A stretch of 12,173 nt of DNA from an uncultured Blautia sp. (GTDB taxonomy: Bacteria > Bacillota > Clostridia > Lachnospirales > Lachnospiraceae): positions 1 to 12,173 of the forward strand of contig NZ_CALFLA010000052.1 of the NCBI RefSeq assembly GCF_937880195.1. The letters run 5' to 3'. Below the pieces are notes generated by a model. It was not told the DNA's origin, searched no databases, and was given only the letters and a program-made list of their open reading frames with translations. Below, one piece after another: positions 5,875 to 12,173 of this stretch (positions are counted from its first letter, which is position 1; each line of letters starts with the position of its first letter). Made by a program: the position numbers and the translations under genes.

Positions 5875-6927
5875 ATGGCAAACAAAAAAGGAAGCAGACA
5901 GCTCCAGCACAGAGATCGGCTTCGTATGGAAACCATGTATAACACGGGGCACAGAGTAACGGAAATTGCCTGTTATTTGGGCGTTCACAGAAGTACCGTA
6001 TATAATGAACTGAAACGTGGAAGCTATATACATCGTAACACAGACTGGACAGAAGAAAAAAGGTACAGTTCGGATCTGGCACAAAGAAAGTACGAAGAGA
6101 ATCTGAAAAAACGTGGCACACAGTTAAAGATTGGAAATGATATTAAGCTGGCGAATTTTATTGAGGATAAAATCGTAAATGAGGATTACAGCCCTGATGC
6201 CGTCATTGGAGAACTGACGGTACATAAGCAATGGGGAATATTTTCAACAAGAATATGCACAAAAACACTATATAATTATATTGATAAAGGCATTTTCCTA
6301 AGACTGACAAACAAGAATCTGCCTGTTAAGGGACGAAGGAAGCGAAAATATCATCATATAAAACGGCAAAAGCGGGCAGAGTTGGGAACAAGTATTGAAA
6401 AACGCCCTCAAGAGGTAAATAATAGGGAGGAATTTGGACATTGGGAAATGGATTCAGTTTTAGGGGCAAGAAAAAAATCAAAGAATACATTGCTGACAAT
6501 TACTGAAAGAAAAACGAGGAATGAAATTATTTTTAAATTACCAGATCACAGCGCGTCTGCGGTAATAAGCTGTCTGGATCAGCTGGAAGGAAAATGGGGA
6601 AAGGAACTATTTAGGAAGGTTTTTAAAACTATTACTGTAGATAATGGAACAGAATTTTCAAATTGTGAAGGAATGGAAAGATCTGTCTTTGGCGGAAAAC
6701 GGACAAAGGTATATTACTGTCATGCATATAGTAGCTGGGAACGTGGAACTAATGAGGTCACAAACAAGCTGGCACGTCGTAAAGTACCAAAAGGGAGTGA
6801 CTTTGATAACAGAACTAACGAAGAAATTAAAGAAATAGAGAAGTGGATGAACCACTATCCACGCAAGATACATGGCTACCGAACTGCAGGAGAGCTTTTT
6901 CAGGATGAATTATTAAAAATAAGATAG
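5875..6927 (+). CDS. IS30-family DDE transposase
   Basis: 350 residues from the ATG at 5875, chosen because GAGGAGG (5862-5868) precedes it. An in-frame ATG at 5797 lies before the leader hairpin and the promoter -10 box, so it is not used. The N-terminus (about 10-50) carries the IS30-type helix-turn-helix (TEIACYLGVHRSTVYNELKR). The DDE core shows D193 in HWEMDSVLG, D256 in TVDNGTEF and, most likely, E294 in ERGTNEVTNKLARR, with R301 seven residues later as in related families; E289 is an alternative. The C-terminal NHYPRKIHGYRTAGELF motif is typical. Length is normal and the frame is intact, so it may be active. No convincing IS30 terminal inverted repeats flank it closely, so it may belong to a larger element or be a stranded copy. 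It follows parB by 136 nt on the same strand. Confidence 0.9.
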   Translation: MANKKGSRQLQHRDRLRMETMYNTGHRVTEIACYLGVHRSTVYNELKRGSYIHRNTDWTEEKRYSSDLAQRKYEENLKKRGTQLKIGNDIKLANFIEDKIVNEDYSPDAVIGELTVHKQWGIFSTRICTKTLYNYIDKGIFLRLTNKNLPVKGRRKRKYHHIKRQKRAELGTSIEKRPQEVNNREEFGHWEMDSVLGARKKSKNTLLTITERKTRNEIIFKLPDHSASAVISCLDQLEGKWGKELFRKVFKTITVDNGTEFSNCEGMERSVFGGKRTKVYYCHAYSSWERGTNEVTNKLARRKVPKGSDFDNRTNEEIKEIEKWMNHYPRKIHGYRTAGELFQDELLKIR

Positions 6928-6962
6928 GTTGTCCATGAAATCAGAATAAAAGATATCTTTAA

Positions 6963-6990
6963 AAGCTGGAAGACAGCCAGCTTATTTTGT
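6963..6990 (+). terminator. Terminator-like hairpin after the transposase
   Basis: AAGCTGG (6963-6969) and CCAGCTT (6977-6983) form a perfect 7-bp stem over a 7-nt loop, followed by ATTTTGT. It lies 35 nt past the transposase stop. The T-run is interrupted, so it is a moderate candidate. Confidence 0.5.
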
Positions 6991-7160
6991 GTACAATTTT
7001 TTGTTATGTTATTATGTTAGTTGCATCAAAGCCAGGACTTTAATGGGGAATGTATAAGAAAACAGTATTTAAAAGGGAAACATGCACAAGTACAGTGGTT
7101 CTATTTTGTAAAGAGTGCTGAAATACAAAAAATGTCGATTTTAATATTGCAATTTAGAAA
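6991..7160. other. AT-rich intergenic stretch with no convincing gene
   Basis: Between the transposase terminator and the infC promoter region I see no gene with a ribosome site and no recognisable RNA. A 79-codon open frame from a TTG at 7021 lacks a ribosome site and resembles nothing I know. The stretch probably includes the junction between the accessory region and the core chromosome. Confidence 0.5.
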
Positions 7161-7200
7161 CTTTCCCAAAGAAGAGAAAAAAAGCTTGACTTTGGGAAAG
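7161..7200. repeat. Perfect 11-bp inverted repeat overlapping the infC promoter
   Basis: CTTTCCCAAAG (7161-7171) and CTTTGGGAAAG (7190-7200) are exact reverse complements separated by 18 nt. Each arm is itself a CTTT-N3-AAAG dyad. The right arm overlaps the end of the -35 box and the spacer of the infC promoter. It could be a repressor operator. No T-run follows, so it is not a terminator. Confidence 0.65.
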
Positions 7201-7214
7201 AACCATGATATTGT
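7186..7214 (+). promoter_or_regulatory. infC operon promoter
   Basis: TTGACT (7186-7191), a 17-nt spacer and TATTGT (7209-7214) place the transcript start near 7221, about 250 nt before infC. The boxes and spacing are good, which suits a ribosomal operon with a long regulatory leader. Confidence 0.7.
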
Positions 7215-7220
7215 TTTATG

Positions 7221-7416
7221 GTACGTAAAGAAAACAAAGCAGAGTTCACTCTCACCTTAGCGCACAGGAGTAATTCATGAAGCTGCGTCTCGGGTTCATA
7301 TGTCTCAGTATTGCTGGCAGAAGTTGACTGCGGTTTCTTCTGGAGTAATGTCTGGTGTCCGGTTTTCGGATATAAGAGAGCATATAGGAGTGTGGATTTT
7401 GTCCGCACTTTTTTTT
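7221..7416 (+). promoter_or_regulatory. L20-leader-like attenuator RNA of infC-rpmI-rplT
   Basis: The roughly 250-nt untranslated leader holds a stem CAGAAG/CTTCTG (7318-7323 with 7337-7342), a small hairpin around TCCG-GTTTT-CGGA near 7368-7380, and then a strong intrinsic terminator before infC. Known Firmicute infC-rpmI-rplT operons are controlled by an L20-binding leader: excess L20 favours termination upstream of infC. Gene order, position and the terminator fit that model. I have not matched the covariance model, so the precise fold and boundaries are inferred. Confidence 0.65.
7389..7416 (+). terminator. Leader intrinsic terminator upstream of infC
   Basis: AGTGTGGA (7389-7396) pairs with TCCGCACT (7402-7409), with one G-U pair, over a TTTTG loop. 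An 8-T run (7409-7416) follows. It lies 53 nt before the infC start and would cut the transcript before any coding sequence, as expected for an attenuator. Confidence 0.8.
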
Positions 7417-7469
7417 CGTATATAACCAAAAGTCATGGTATCTTATTACAGGTATGGAGGTGTACAACC

Positions 7470-7976
7470 ATTAGCAATTTAATGATTAACGAACAAATCA
7501 GAGACAAAGAAGTACGTCTGATCGGAGCAGACGGAGCCCAGCTTGGAATTATGTCTGCCAGAGAGGCTATGTTTAAGGCTCAGGAGGCAGGGCTTGACCT
7601 TGTGAAGATCGCGCCTCAGGCAAAACCGCCAGTGTGCAAGATCATTGATTACGGAAAATACCGTTACGAGCTTTCCCGCAAAGAAAAGGAAGCAAAGAAA
7701 AAACAGAAAACCATTGACATTAAAGAGGTACGTCTCTCTCCTAATATTGATACGAATGACTTGAAGACCAAGGTAAACGCTGCAAGGAAGTTTCTGAGTA
7801 AAGGGGATCGTGTAAAAGTTACCTTACGTTTCCGTGGAAGAGAAATGGCCCATATGGCAAGCAGCAGACATGTGCTGGACGATTTTGCAGAGCTTCTGAC
7901 AGATATCGCTGTTGTAGAAAAAGCTCCGAAGATCGAAGGAAGAAGCATGACTATGTTTCTCAGCGAAAAACGTTAA
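7470..7976 (+). CDS. infC: Translation initiation factor IF-3
   Basis: 168 residues with the usual two-domain IF-3 layout. The N-terminal domain has NEQIRDKEVRLIG and ends with the PPVCKIIDYGKYRYE motif; a lysine-rich linker follows (KEKEAKKKQK). The C-terminal domain contains IKEVRLSP and the GDRVKVTLRFRGREMAH segment. IF-3 binds the 30S subunit, checks the start codon and prevents early 50S joining. I place the start at ATT (7470): GGAGG at 7456-7460 is 9 nt upstream, while the first ATG (7482) would be 21 nt away. The ATT is in frame. A rare AUU start in infC is a known autoregulatory device, because IF-3 discriminates against its own start codon. It is the first gene of infC-rpmI-rplT. 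Confidence 0.93.
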   Translation: MSNLMINEQIRDKEVRLIGADGAQLGIMSAREAMFKAQEAGLDLVKIAPQAKPPVCKIIDYGKYRYELSRKEKEAKKKQKTIDIKEVRLSPNIDTNDLKTKVNAARKFLSKGDRVKVTLRFRGREMAHMASSRHVLDDFAELLTDIAVVEKAPKIEGRSMTMFLSEKR

Positions 7977-8058
7977 GCAGCTGTTGCCTGTGTATTCATT
8001 GAAACAGACAGCAGTCATGTGAAATAAAACAGAACCAACAATCAAGGAGGAAATCGAA

Positions 8059-8256
8059 ATGCCTAAGATTAAAACATGTAGAGCAGCAGCAAAACGCTTC
8101 AAAAAAACCGGTACCGGAAAAATCATGAGAAACAAAGCTTATAAAAGCCATATCTTAACAAAGAAATCTCAGAAAAGAAAGAGAAATCTGAGAAAGGCCA
8201 CTGTTGTTGATTCTACAAACCTGAAGAATATCAGGAAAGCACTGCCTTATTTATAA
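8059..8256 (+). CDS. rpmI: Ribosomal protein bL35
   Basis: 65 residues, highly basic, beginning [20 protein letters not shown] as is typical of bL35, with the normal length. It is a 50S subunit protein. AAGGAGG lies 8-9 nt before the ATG. It sits 82 nt after infC and 38 nt before rplT in the conserved order infC-rpmI-rplT, so it shares the leader control upstream of infC. Confidence 0.97.
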   Translation: MPKIKTCRAAAKRFKKTGTGKIMRNKAYKSHILTKKSQKRKRNLRKATVVDSTNLKNIRKALPYL

Positions 8257-8294
8257 GAAATAAGAAGAGAAGACGAACAGGAGGAAATTAAGAA

Positions 8295-8651
8295 ATGGCA
8301 AGAATTAAAGGCGGATTAAACGCAAAGAAAAGACATAACCGTACATTAAAACTGGCAAAGGGTTACAGAGGAGCCCGTTCCAAACAGTATAGAATTGCAA
8401 AACAGTCTGTAATGAGAGCTCTTGCAAGCTCCTACGCAGGAAGAAAGCAGAAAAAACGTCAGTTCAGACAGCTCTGGATCGCACGTATCAACGCTGCTGC
8501 AAGAATGAATGGACTTTCTTACAGCAAAATGATGCACGGCCTTAAAGTTGCAAACATCGACATCAACAGAAAGATGCTTGCAGAGATGGCTGTAAATGAC
8601 GCAGCAGGTTTTGCAGCGCTTGCAGAGATCGCAAAAAAAGCCGTAGCATAA
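8295..8651 (+). CDS. rplT: Ribosomal protein bL20
   Basis: 118 residues, the standard length. It starts [19 protein letters not shown] and contains the [20 protein letters not shown] and [19 protein letters not shown] segments typical of bL20. It binds 23S rRNA and is needed early in 50S assembly. In Firmicutes L20 also binds the leader of its own operon to repress it; a leader of that type lies at 7221-7416. The ribosome site is AGGAGG at 8280-8285. A strong terminator follows at 8690, closing the operon. Confidence 0.97.
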   Translation: MARIKGGLNAKKRHNRTLKLAKGYRGARSKQYRIAKQSVMRALASSYAGRKQKKRQFRQLWIARINAAARMNGLSYSKMMHGLKVANIDINRKMLAEMAVNDAAGFAALAEIAKKAVA

Positions 8652-8688
8652 CACTGTAGAATAAGCAAAGGGAATTTCCTTGTACAGG

Positions 8689-8717
8689 AGCCGATATCCA
8701 TCTGGATATCGGCTTTT
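8689..8717 (+). terminator. Terminator of the infC-rpmI-rplT operon
   Basis: GCCGATATCC (8690-8699) and GGATATCGGC (8704-8713) form a perfect 10-bp stem with an ATCT loop. A8689-T8714 extends it, and TTTTGT follows. It lies 38 nt past the rplT stop. Confidence 0.9.
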
Positions 8718-8809
8718 GTAGTTTGCTCACAGCTCTTCATTCTGATTCTTTGCAGACGGTTCTTCGGCAGCCAGATATGTTGAAATCTAAATATTTTATA
8801 AATTTCTTC

Positions 8810-8838
8810 TTGCAATCATAAATATCCAATGATATAAT
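8810..8838 (+). promoter_or_regulatory. Promoter of the liv-type operon
   Basis: TTGCAA (8810-8815), a 17-nt spacer and TATAAT (8833-8838) lie 46 nt before the binding-protein start. It is close to the vegetative consensus. I see no clear operator or riboswitch between it and the rplT terminator. Confidence 0.75.
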
Positions 8839-8884
8839 CATAACATTAAAGTATTAGCGAATGAAAGTAAGGAGGAGATTTATT

Positions 8885-10045
8885 ATGAAAAACTGGAAAA
8901 AAGCACTTAGTGTAACAGCAGCAGTAGCTATGGCGGCAACAGTGGTTATGCCGACAGCAGTATTTGCAGATGGAGACGAGACTTTTAAGATCGGCGTAAT
9001 CGGTCCCATGACAGGCGATTATGCACAGTATGGAACGAATGTATATAATGCAGCCCAGATCGCTATTAATGAGATCAATGAAGACGGCGGATTTAACGGA
9101 TACCAGGTAGAACTTCTTGACGCAGGCGACGACATGGGCGATCCAGAGAAGGCAGTAAATGCTTATAATGACCTTCTGGACAAGGGAATGCAGATGCTTT
9201 GCGGCGCTGTTACCTCCGGTTCCTGTATTGCCGTAGGTGCAGAAGCGGCAGAAAGCACCTTCCTTTTTACACCTTCCGCTACAGCGCTTGATTCCATTAC
9301 ATCCGGTTCAAATGAATTTCGTATGTGTTTTACAGACCCGGCTCAGGGAACCAAGTCAGCTGAATATATCGGAGGACATGAACTTGCAACTAAGGTAGCA
9401 GTTCTTTATGATTCCATGGCAGACTATAACTCAGGCGTTCATGACGCGTTTGTAGAAGCGGCAGAGGAAAACGGACTTGAGGTAGTTGCAGACGAGGCTT
9501 ATACAACAGACAATAATACAGACTATTCTGTACAGCTTAAAAAGATTGCCGACAGCGGCGCAGAGCTTCTTTTCCTGCCGAACTACTATTCTGACAATGC
9601 TCTGATCCTTCAGCAGGCATCTGAAGCCGGCATGGATATCAAATTCTTTGGCGTTGACGGTATGGATGGCATTTTGAACGTAGAGAACTTTGACACTTCC
9701 CTTGCAGAGGGCGTTATGCTTCTGACACCTTTCTCAGCTACATCTACAGACGAAGCAAGCCAGGCATTTGTTAAGGCGTATAATGACGCTCATAACGGCG
9801 AAACACCGAACCAGTTTGCAGCAGACGCTTACGACGTAATTTATGCTATGAAGGCAGCGGCAGATGCAGCAGAGATTACACCGGATATGGCAACTGAAGA
9901 AATCAGTGCAGCTATGTCAGAGGCTATGCTCAGCGTTGAACTTGACGGACTTACCGGAAAAGCAAAATGGACAGAGGAAGGCGAATGTGATAAGGAGCCA
10001 AAAGCATTTGTGATCAAAGACGGTGAATATCAGGAAATGGAATAA
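8885..10045 (+). CDS. livK: ABC transporter substrate-binding protein, branched-chain amino acid type
   Basis: 386 residues from the ATG at 8885, which follows AGGAGGAG (8871-8878). The upstream ATG at 8861 would bury that site. Residues 1-28 form a signal peptide (basic start, alanine-rich core, AVFA before DGDE). The mature part opens with FKIGVIGPMTGDYAQYG and contains DAGDDMGDPEKAVNAYNDLL and a GAVTSGSCIAVG segment, as in Leu/Ile/Val-binding (Peripla_BP_6) proteins. These fold in two lobes and deliver the ligand to LivHM. Oddly for a Gram-positive binding protein there is no lipobox cysteine, so this export signal predicts a non-lipidated product. The permease genes follow after a terminator. 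Specificity for leucine, isoleucine or valine, rather than another amide or amino acid, cannot be read from the sequence. Confidence 0.92.
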   Translation: MKNWKKALSVTAAVAMAATVVMPTAVFADGDETFKIGVIGPMTGDYAQYGTNVYNAAQIAINEINEDGGFNGYQVELLDAGDDMGDPEKAVNAYNDLLDKGMQMLCGAVTSGSCIAVGAEAAESTFLFTPSATALDSITSGSNEFRMCFTDPAQGTKSAEYIGGHELATKVAVLYDSMADYNSGVHDAFVEAAEENGLEVVADEAYTTDNNTDYSVQLKKIADSGAELLFLPNYYSDNALILQQASEAGMDIKFFGVDGMDGILNVENFDTSLAEGVMLLTPFSATSTDEASQAFVKAYNDAHNGETPNQFAADAYDVIYAMKAAADAAEITPDMATEEISAAMSEAMLSVELDGLTGKAKWTEEGECDKEPKAFVIKDGEYQEME

Positions 10046-10074
10046 TCAGTGAATCATTGCTGATATCTTGGAGA

Positions 10075-10120
10075 ACGGGGACGGCTGGCTTAAGAGCATG
10101 GCCGTCTGCCGTTTCTTTTT
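10075..10120 (+). terminator. Intergenic terminator between livK and livH
   Basis: ACGG and GACGGC (10075-10085) pair with GCCGTC and CCGT (10101-10112) around a small internal bulge and a long loop, followed by TTTCTTTTT. It lies 29 nt past the livK stop. Partial termination here would give more binding protein than permease. No clear new promoter is visible before livH, so read-through seems needed. Confidence 0.7.
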
Positions 10121-10155
10121 ATCTTGAATAACGATATTAGTATAAGAGGTGTACT

Positions 10156-11040
10156 ATGAGTTTTATATCTTATTTAAAAGATGGAATCAGCCTGGGCAGT
10201 ATCTATGCGATCATTGCCCTTGGCTATACAATGGTGTACGGTATTGCGAAAATGCTGAATTTTGCCCATGGTGACGTTATCATGGTAGGCGCTTTTGTGA
10301 TCCTTACCGCCATTACAAAAGGAGGAATGTCTCCGGTTGTGGCTGTTGCGATTTCTGTAATTTTCTGTACGATACTGGGCGTTGTGATCGAAAAGGTTGC
10401 CTACCGCCCTCTGAGGAAAGCTTCCTCCAATCTGGCGGTTCTGATCACTGCTATTGGCGTCAGCTATCTTCTGCAGAATCTGGCGCTTTTGATCTTTGGA
10501 GCTGACGCTAAGAGCTTTGTTCCAGTTGTCAATTTTCCGTCAGTTTCCCTTTTTGGCGGAGAGCTGACAATCAAGGGAATTACCATTGTGACTATTGTAG
10601 TCAGTGTTATCATTATGATCGGCCTGACTTTCTTTGTGAAAAAAACAAAACCGGGACGGGCTATGCAGGCAGTTTCTGAGGATAGGGATGCGGCGCAGCT
10701 GATGGGCGTGAATGTCAACGCCACTATTTCTCTGACATTTGCCATTGGTTCCGGCCTTGCCGCTATTGCAGGTCTTCTGCTCTGTTCCGCATATCCGACT
10801 CTGACTCCCTATACAGGAGCTATGCCTGGAATCAAGGCGTTTGTGGCAGCAGTATTTGGTGGGATCGGATCCATCCCCGGAGCTATGGTGGGAGGAATTC
10901 TTCTCGGTGTGATCGAGATTTTTGGAAAAGCCTATATTTCTTCTCAGGTAGCTGATGCGATTGTGTTTGCAGTTCTGATCGTCGTGCTCCTTGTGAAACC
11001 CACTGGCCTGTTCGGCAAGAACATTCAGGAGAAAGTATAA
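10156..11040 (+). CDS. livH: Branched-chain amino acid ABC transporter permease LivH
   Basis: 294 residues, a hydrophobic multi-span membrane protein of the usual length. The N-terminus (SLGSIYAIIALGYTMVYGI, then LNFAHGDV) is the LivH signature. The cytoplasmic coupling segment PGRAMQAVSEDRDAAQLMGV, which contacts the ATPases, is intact. Late glycine-rich stretches (FVAAVFGGIGSIPGAMVGG) are typical. AAGAGGTG precedes the ATG. It pairs with LivM, whose ATG lies 10 nt past the livH stop, to form the transmembrane channel of the importer. Confidence 0.95.
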   Translation: MSFISYLKDGISLGSIYAIIALGYTMVYGIAKMLNFAHGDVIMVGAFVILTAITKGGMSPVVAVAISVIFCTILGVVIEKVAYRPLRKASSNLAVLITAIGVSYLLQNLALLIFGADAKSFVPVVNFPSVSLFGGELTIKGITIVTIVVSVIIMIGLTFFVKKTKPGRAMQAVSEDRDAAQLMGVNVNATISLTFAIGSGLAAIAGLLLCSAYPTLTPYTGAMPGIKAFVAAVFGGIGSIPGAMVGGILLGVIEIFGKAYISSQVADAIVFAVLIVVLLVKPTGLFGKNIQEKV

Positions 11041-11050
11041 GGTGGACGAT

Positions 11051-12124
11051 ATGAAGAATAAAATGAATAAGACAACAAAAAATAATATGGTAACATATGG
11101 AATTGTGATCCTCCTGTTTGTGGTAGTTCAGACCCTTTCTTCTACAGGAAATCTGTCCAGACTTCTTACAGGACTTCTGGTTCCCCTGTGCGTTTATACC
11201 ATTGCTGCAGTTTCTCTGAATCTGGTGGTAGGATTTTCAGGAGAGCTGAGCCTTGGCCATGCAGGATTTATGTGCGTAGGAGCTTATTCCAGCGCGCTGT
11301 TTTCCCATGTGGCGTCAGACGTGATCCCTCCGGTTCCAAGATTTATTATAGCGATTCTTATTGGCGCGGCAGTTGCCGGCGTATTCGGTGTTTTGATCGG
11401 TATTCCGGTTCTCAGACTTCGAGGAGACTATCTTGCCATTGTCACCCTTGCCTTTGGAGAGATCATCAAAAACCTGATCAATATTCTTTATGTGGGAATG
11501 GATGAGCATGGACTTCATGCGGCAACTACTTCAGCAGGACTGAAGCTTGCGGCAGGAGGCAAAAAAATCATGAAGGGTGCCCTTGGTATTTCCGGTACTT
11601 CTGCTCTTTATAAAGATATGAAAGGTTACTTTTTTGTTATTGGTGTGATCCTTGTCCTTCTTACACTATTCATTGTGCAGAATCTGGTGAATTCCAGAAG
11701 TGGACGTGCAATCATGTCTACAAGAGACAACAGAATCGCAGCAGAATCGGTAGGAATCAATGTGACAAAATATAAGCTCCTTGCTTTTTCTGTTTCAGCG
11801 GCTCTGGCAGGAGTTGCAGGTGTTCTTTATGCCCATAATATTTCCATGCTGAAGGTTTCGGTATTTGACTACAATATGTCCATATTGATTCTTGTTTACG
11901 TGGTTCTGGGCGGTATTGGAAATCTTAGGGGTTCCATGATTGCGGCAATTGTTCTTTATGCCCTTCCGGAGCTTCTGCGTGGATTTGCAAATTACCGTAT
12001 GCTGATTTATGCAATCGTGCTGATTGTTATGATGCTCTTTAATTGGGCTCCGGCTGCAAGGACTTGGAGAAGCCGTATGGTAGAGAAATTTAAAGGCACA
12101 AAAACGAAAAAGGAGGCGGCTTGA
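11051..12124 (+). CDS. livM: Branched-chain amino acid ABC transporter permease LivM
   Basis: 357 residues from the ATG at 11051. AAGGTGG lies 5 nt upstream; an in-frame GTG at 11042 lies within that ribosome site and is less likely. Family motifs are present: LNLVVGFSGELSLGHAGFM in the N-terminal half, the coupling loop SGRAIMSTRDNRIAAESVGI, and VLGGIGNLRGSMIAA near the end. The protein is hydrophobic, with a basic tail ending KKEAA. It is the second channel subunit with LivH. The livG ribosome site (AGGAGG, 12111-12116) lies within its last codons, so translation of the two is closely linked. Confidence 0.95.
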   Translation: MKNKMNKTTKNNMVTYGIVILLFVVVQTLSSTGNLSRLLTGLLVPLCVYTIAAVSLNLVVGFSGELSLGHAGFMCVGAYSSALFSHVASDVIPPVPRFIIAILIGAAVAGVFGVLIGIPVLRLRGDYLAIVTLAFGEIIKNLINILYVGMDEHGLHAATTSAGLKLAAGGKKIMKGALGISGTSALYKDMKGYFFVIGVILVLLTLFIVQNLVNSRSGRAIMSTRDNRIAAESVGINVTKYKLLAFSVSAALAGVAGVLYAHNISMLKVSVFDYNMSILILVYVVLGGIGNLRGSMIAAIVLYALPELLRGFANYRMLIYAIVLIVMMLFNWAPAARTWRSRMVEKFKGTKTKKEAA

Positions 12125-12126
12125 CT

Positions 12127-12173
12127 ATGGCAATGCTGGAAGTAAATCATCTGTCAATTCAGTTCGGCGGTCT
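12127..12173 (+). CDS. livG: ABC transporter ATP-binding protein LivG (partial, cut by window end)
   Basis: Only the first 15 codons and part of the next are visible. They read MAMLEVNHLSIQFGG, which matches the start of LivG-type ATPases (a strand followed by FGG before the Walker A region). The ATG is 2 nt after the livM stop and 10 nt after AGGAGG. The assignment rests on this short match and on operon order; a LivF is expected further downstream. Confidence 0.8.
   Translation, partial: MAMLEVNHLSIQFGG

Noticed and set aside
7021..7260. 79-codon plus-strand open frame starting with TTG
   Set aside because: It has no ribosome site, no recognisable motif, and runs through the infC promoter and inverted repeat.
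7311..7469. 5' extension of infC to an upstream start
   Set aside because: It would translate the leader terminator (7389-7416) and adds residues unlike any IF-3. The ATT at 7470 has the ribosome site.

Overview
The window looks like chromosomal DNA of a low-to-moderate GC Clostridia bacterium, most likely a gut Lachnospiraceae member. I judge this from the strong AGGAGG ribosome binding sites, the infC-rpmI-rplT operon with a leader attenuator, a liv-type ABC operon, and the protein sequence style. Genus cannot be fixed from the sequence alone.

Layout. Positions 1-95 hold two tandem hairpins, possibly the edge of a mobile element or a terminator. Positions 96-2237 (minus) encode a secreted protein with Ig-like repeats and a C-terminal CAP/SCP domain. 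Positions 2241-3419 (minus) carry a ribbon-helix-helix (RHH) gene, an intact class II Fic gene, and an internally deleted remnant of a second fic copy. The intact and remnant copies are each preceded by the same 28-bp palindrome-bearing repeat. Positions 3420-3727 are an AT-rich divergent control region. It has three copies of a 16-bp operator (TGTATA-GGCA-TATACA type), one lying exactly between the -35 and -10 boxes of the par promoter. Positions 3728-5738 (plus) are a parA-parB-like pair, followed at 5875-6927 by an IS30-family transposase with its own promoter and leader hairpin.

From about 7160 the window returns to core genome. A strong promoter lies next to a perfect 11-bp inverted repeat, then an L20-leader-like attenuator, infC (with an ATT start), rpmI, rplT and a strong terminator. 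From 8810 to the right end there is a branched-chain amino acid type ABC importer: binding protein, an intergenic terminator, livH, livM and the first codons of livG.

How it fits together. The middle part (about 2240-7000) looks like an accessory island: an RHH/Fic toxin-like module facing a ParAB partition-type module, both apparently under one repeated operator, plus a DDE transposase. The shared operator architecture and the decaying fic duplication are the least ordinary parts. The right third is conventional housekeeping and transport.
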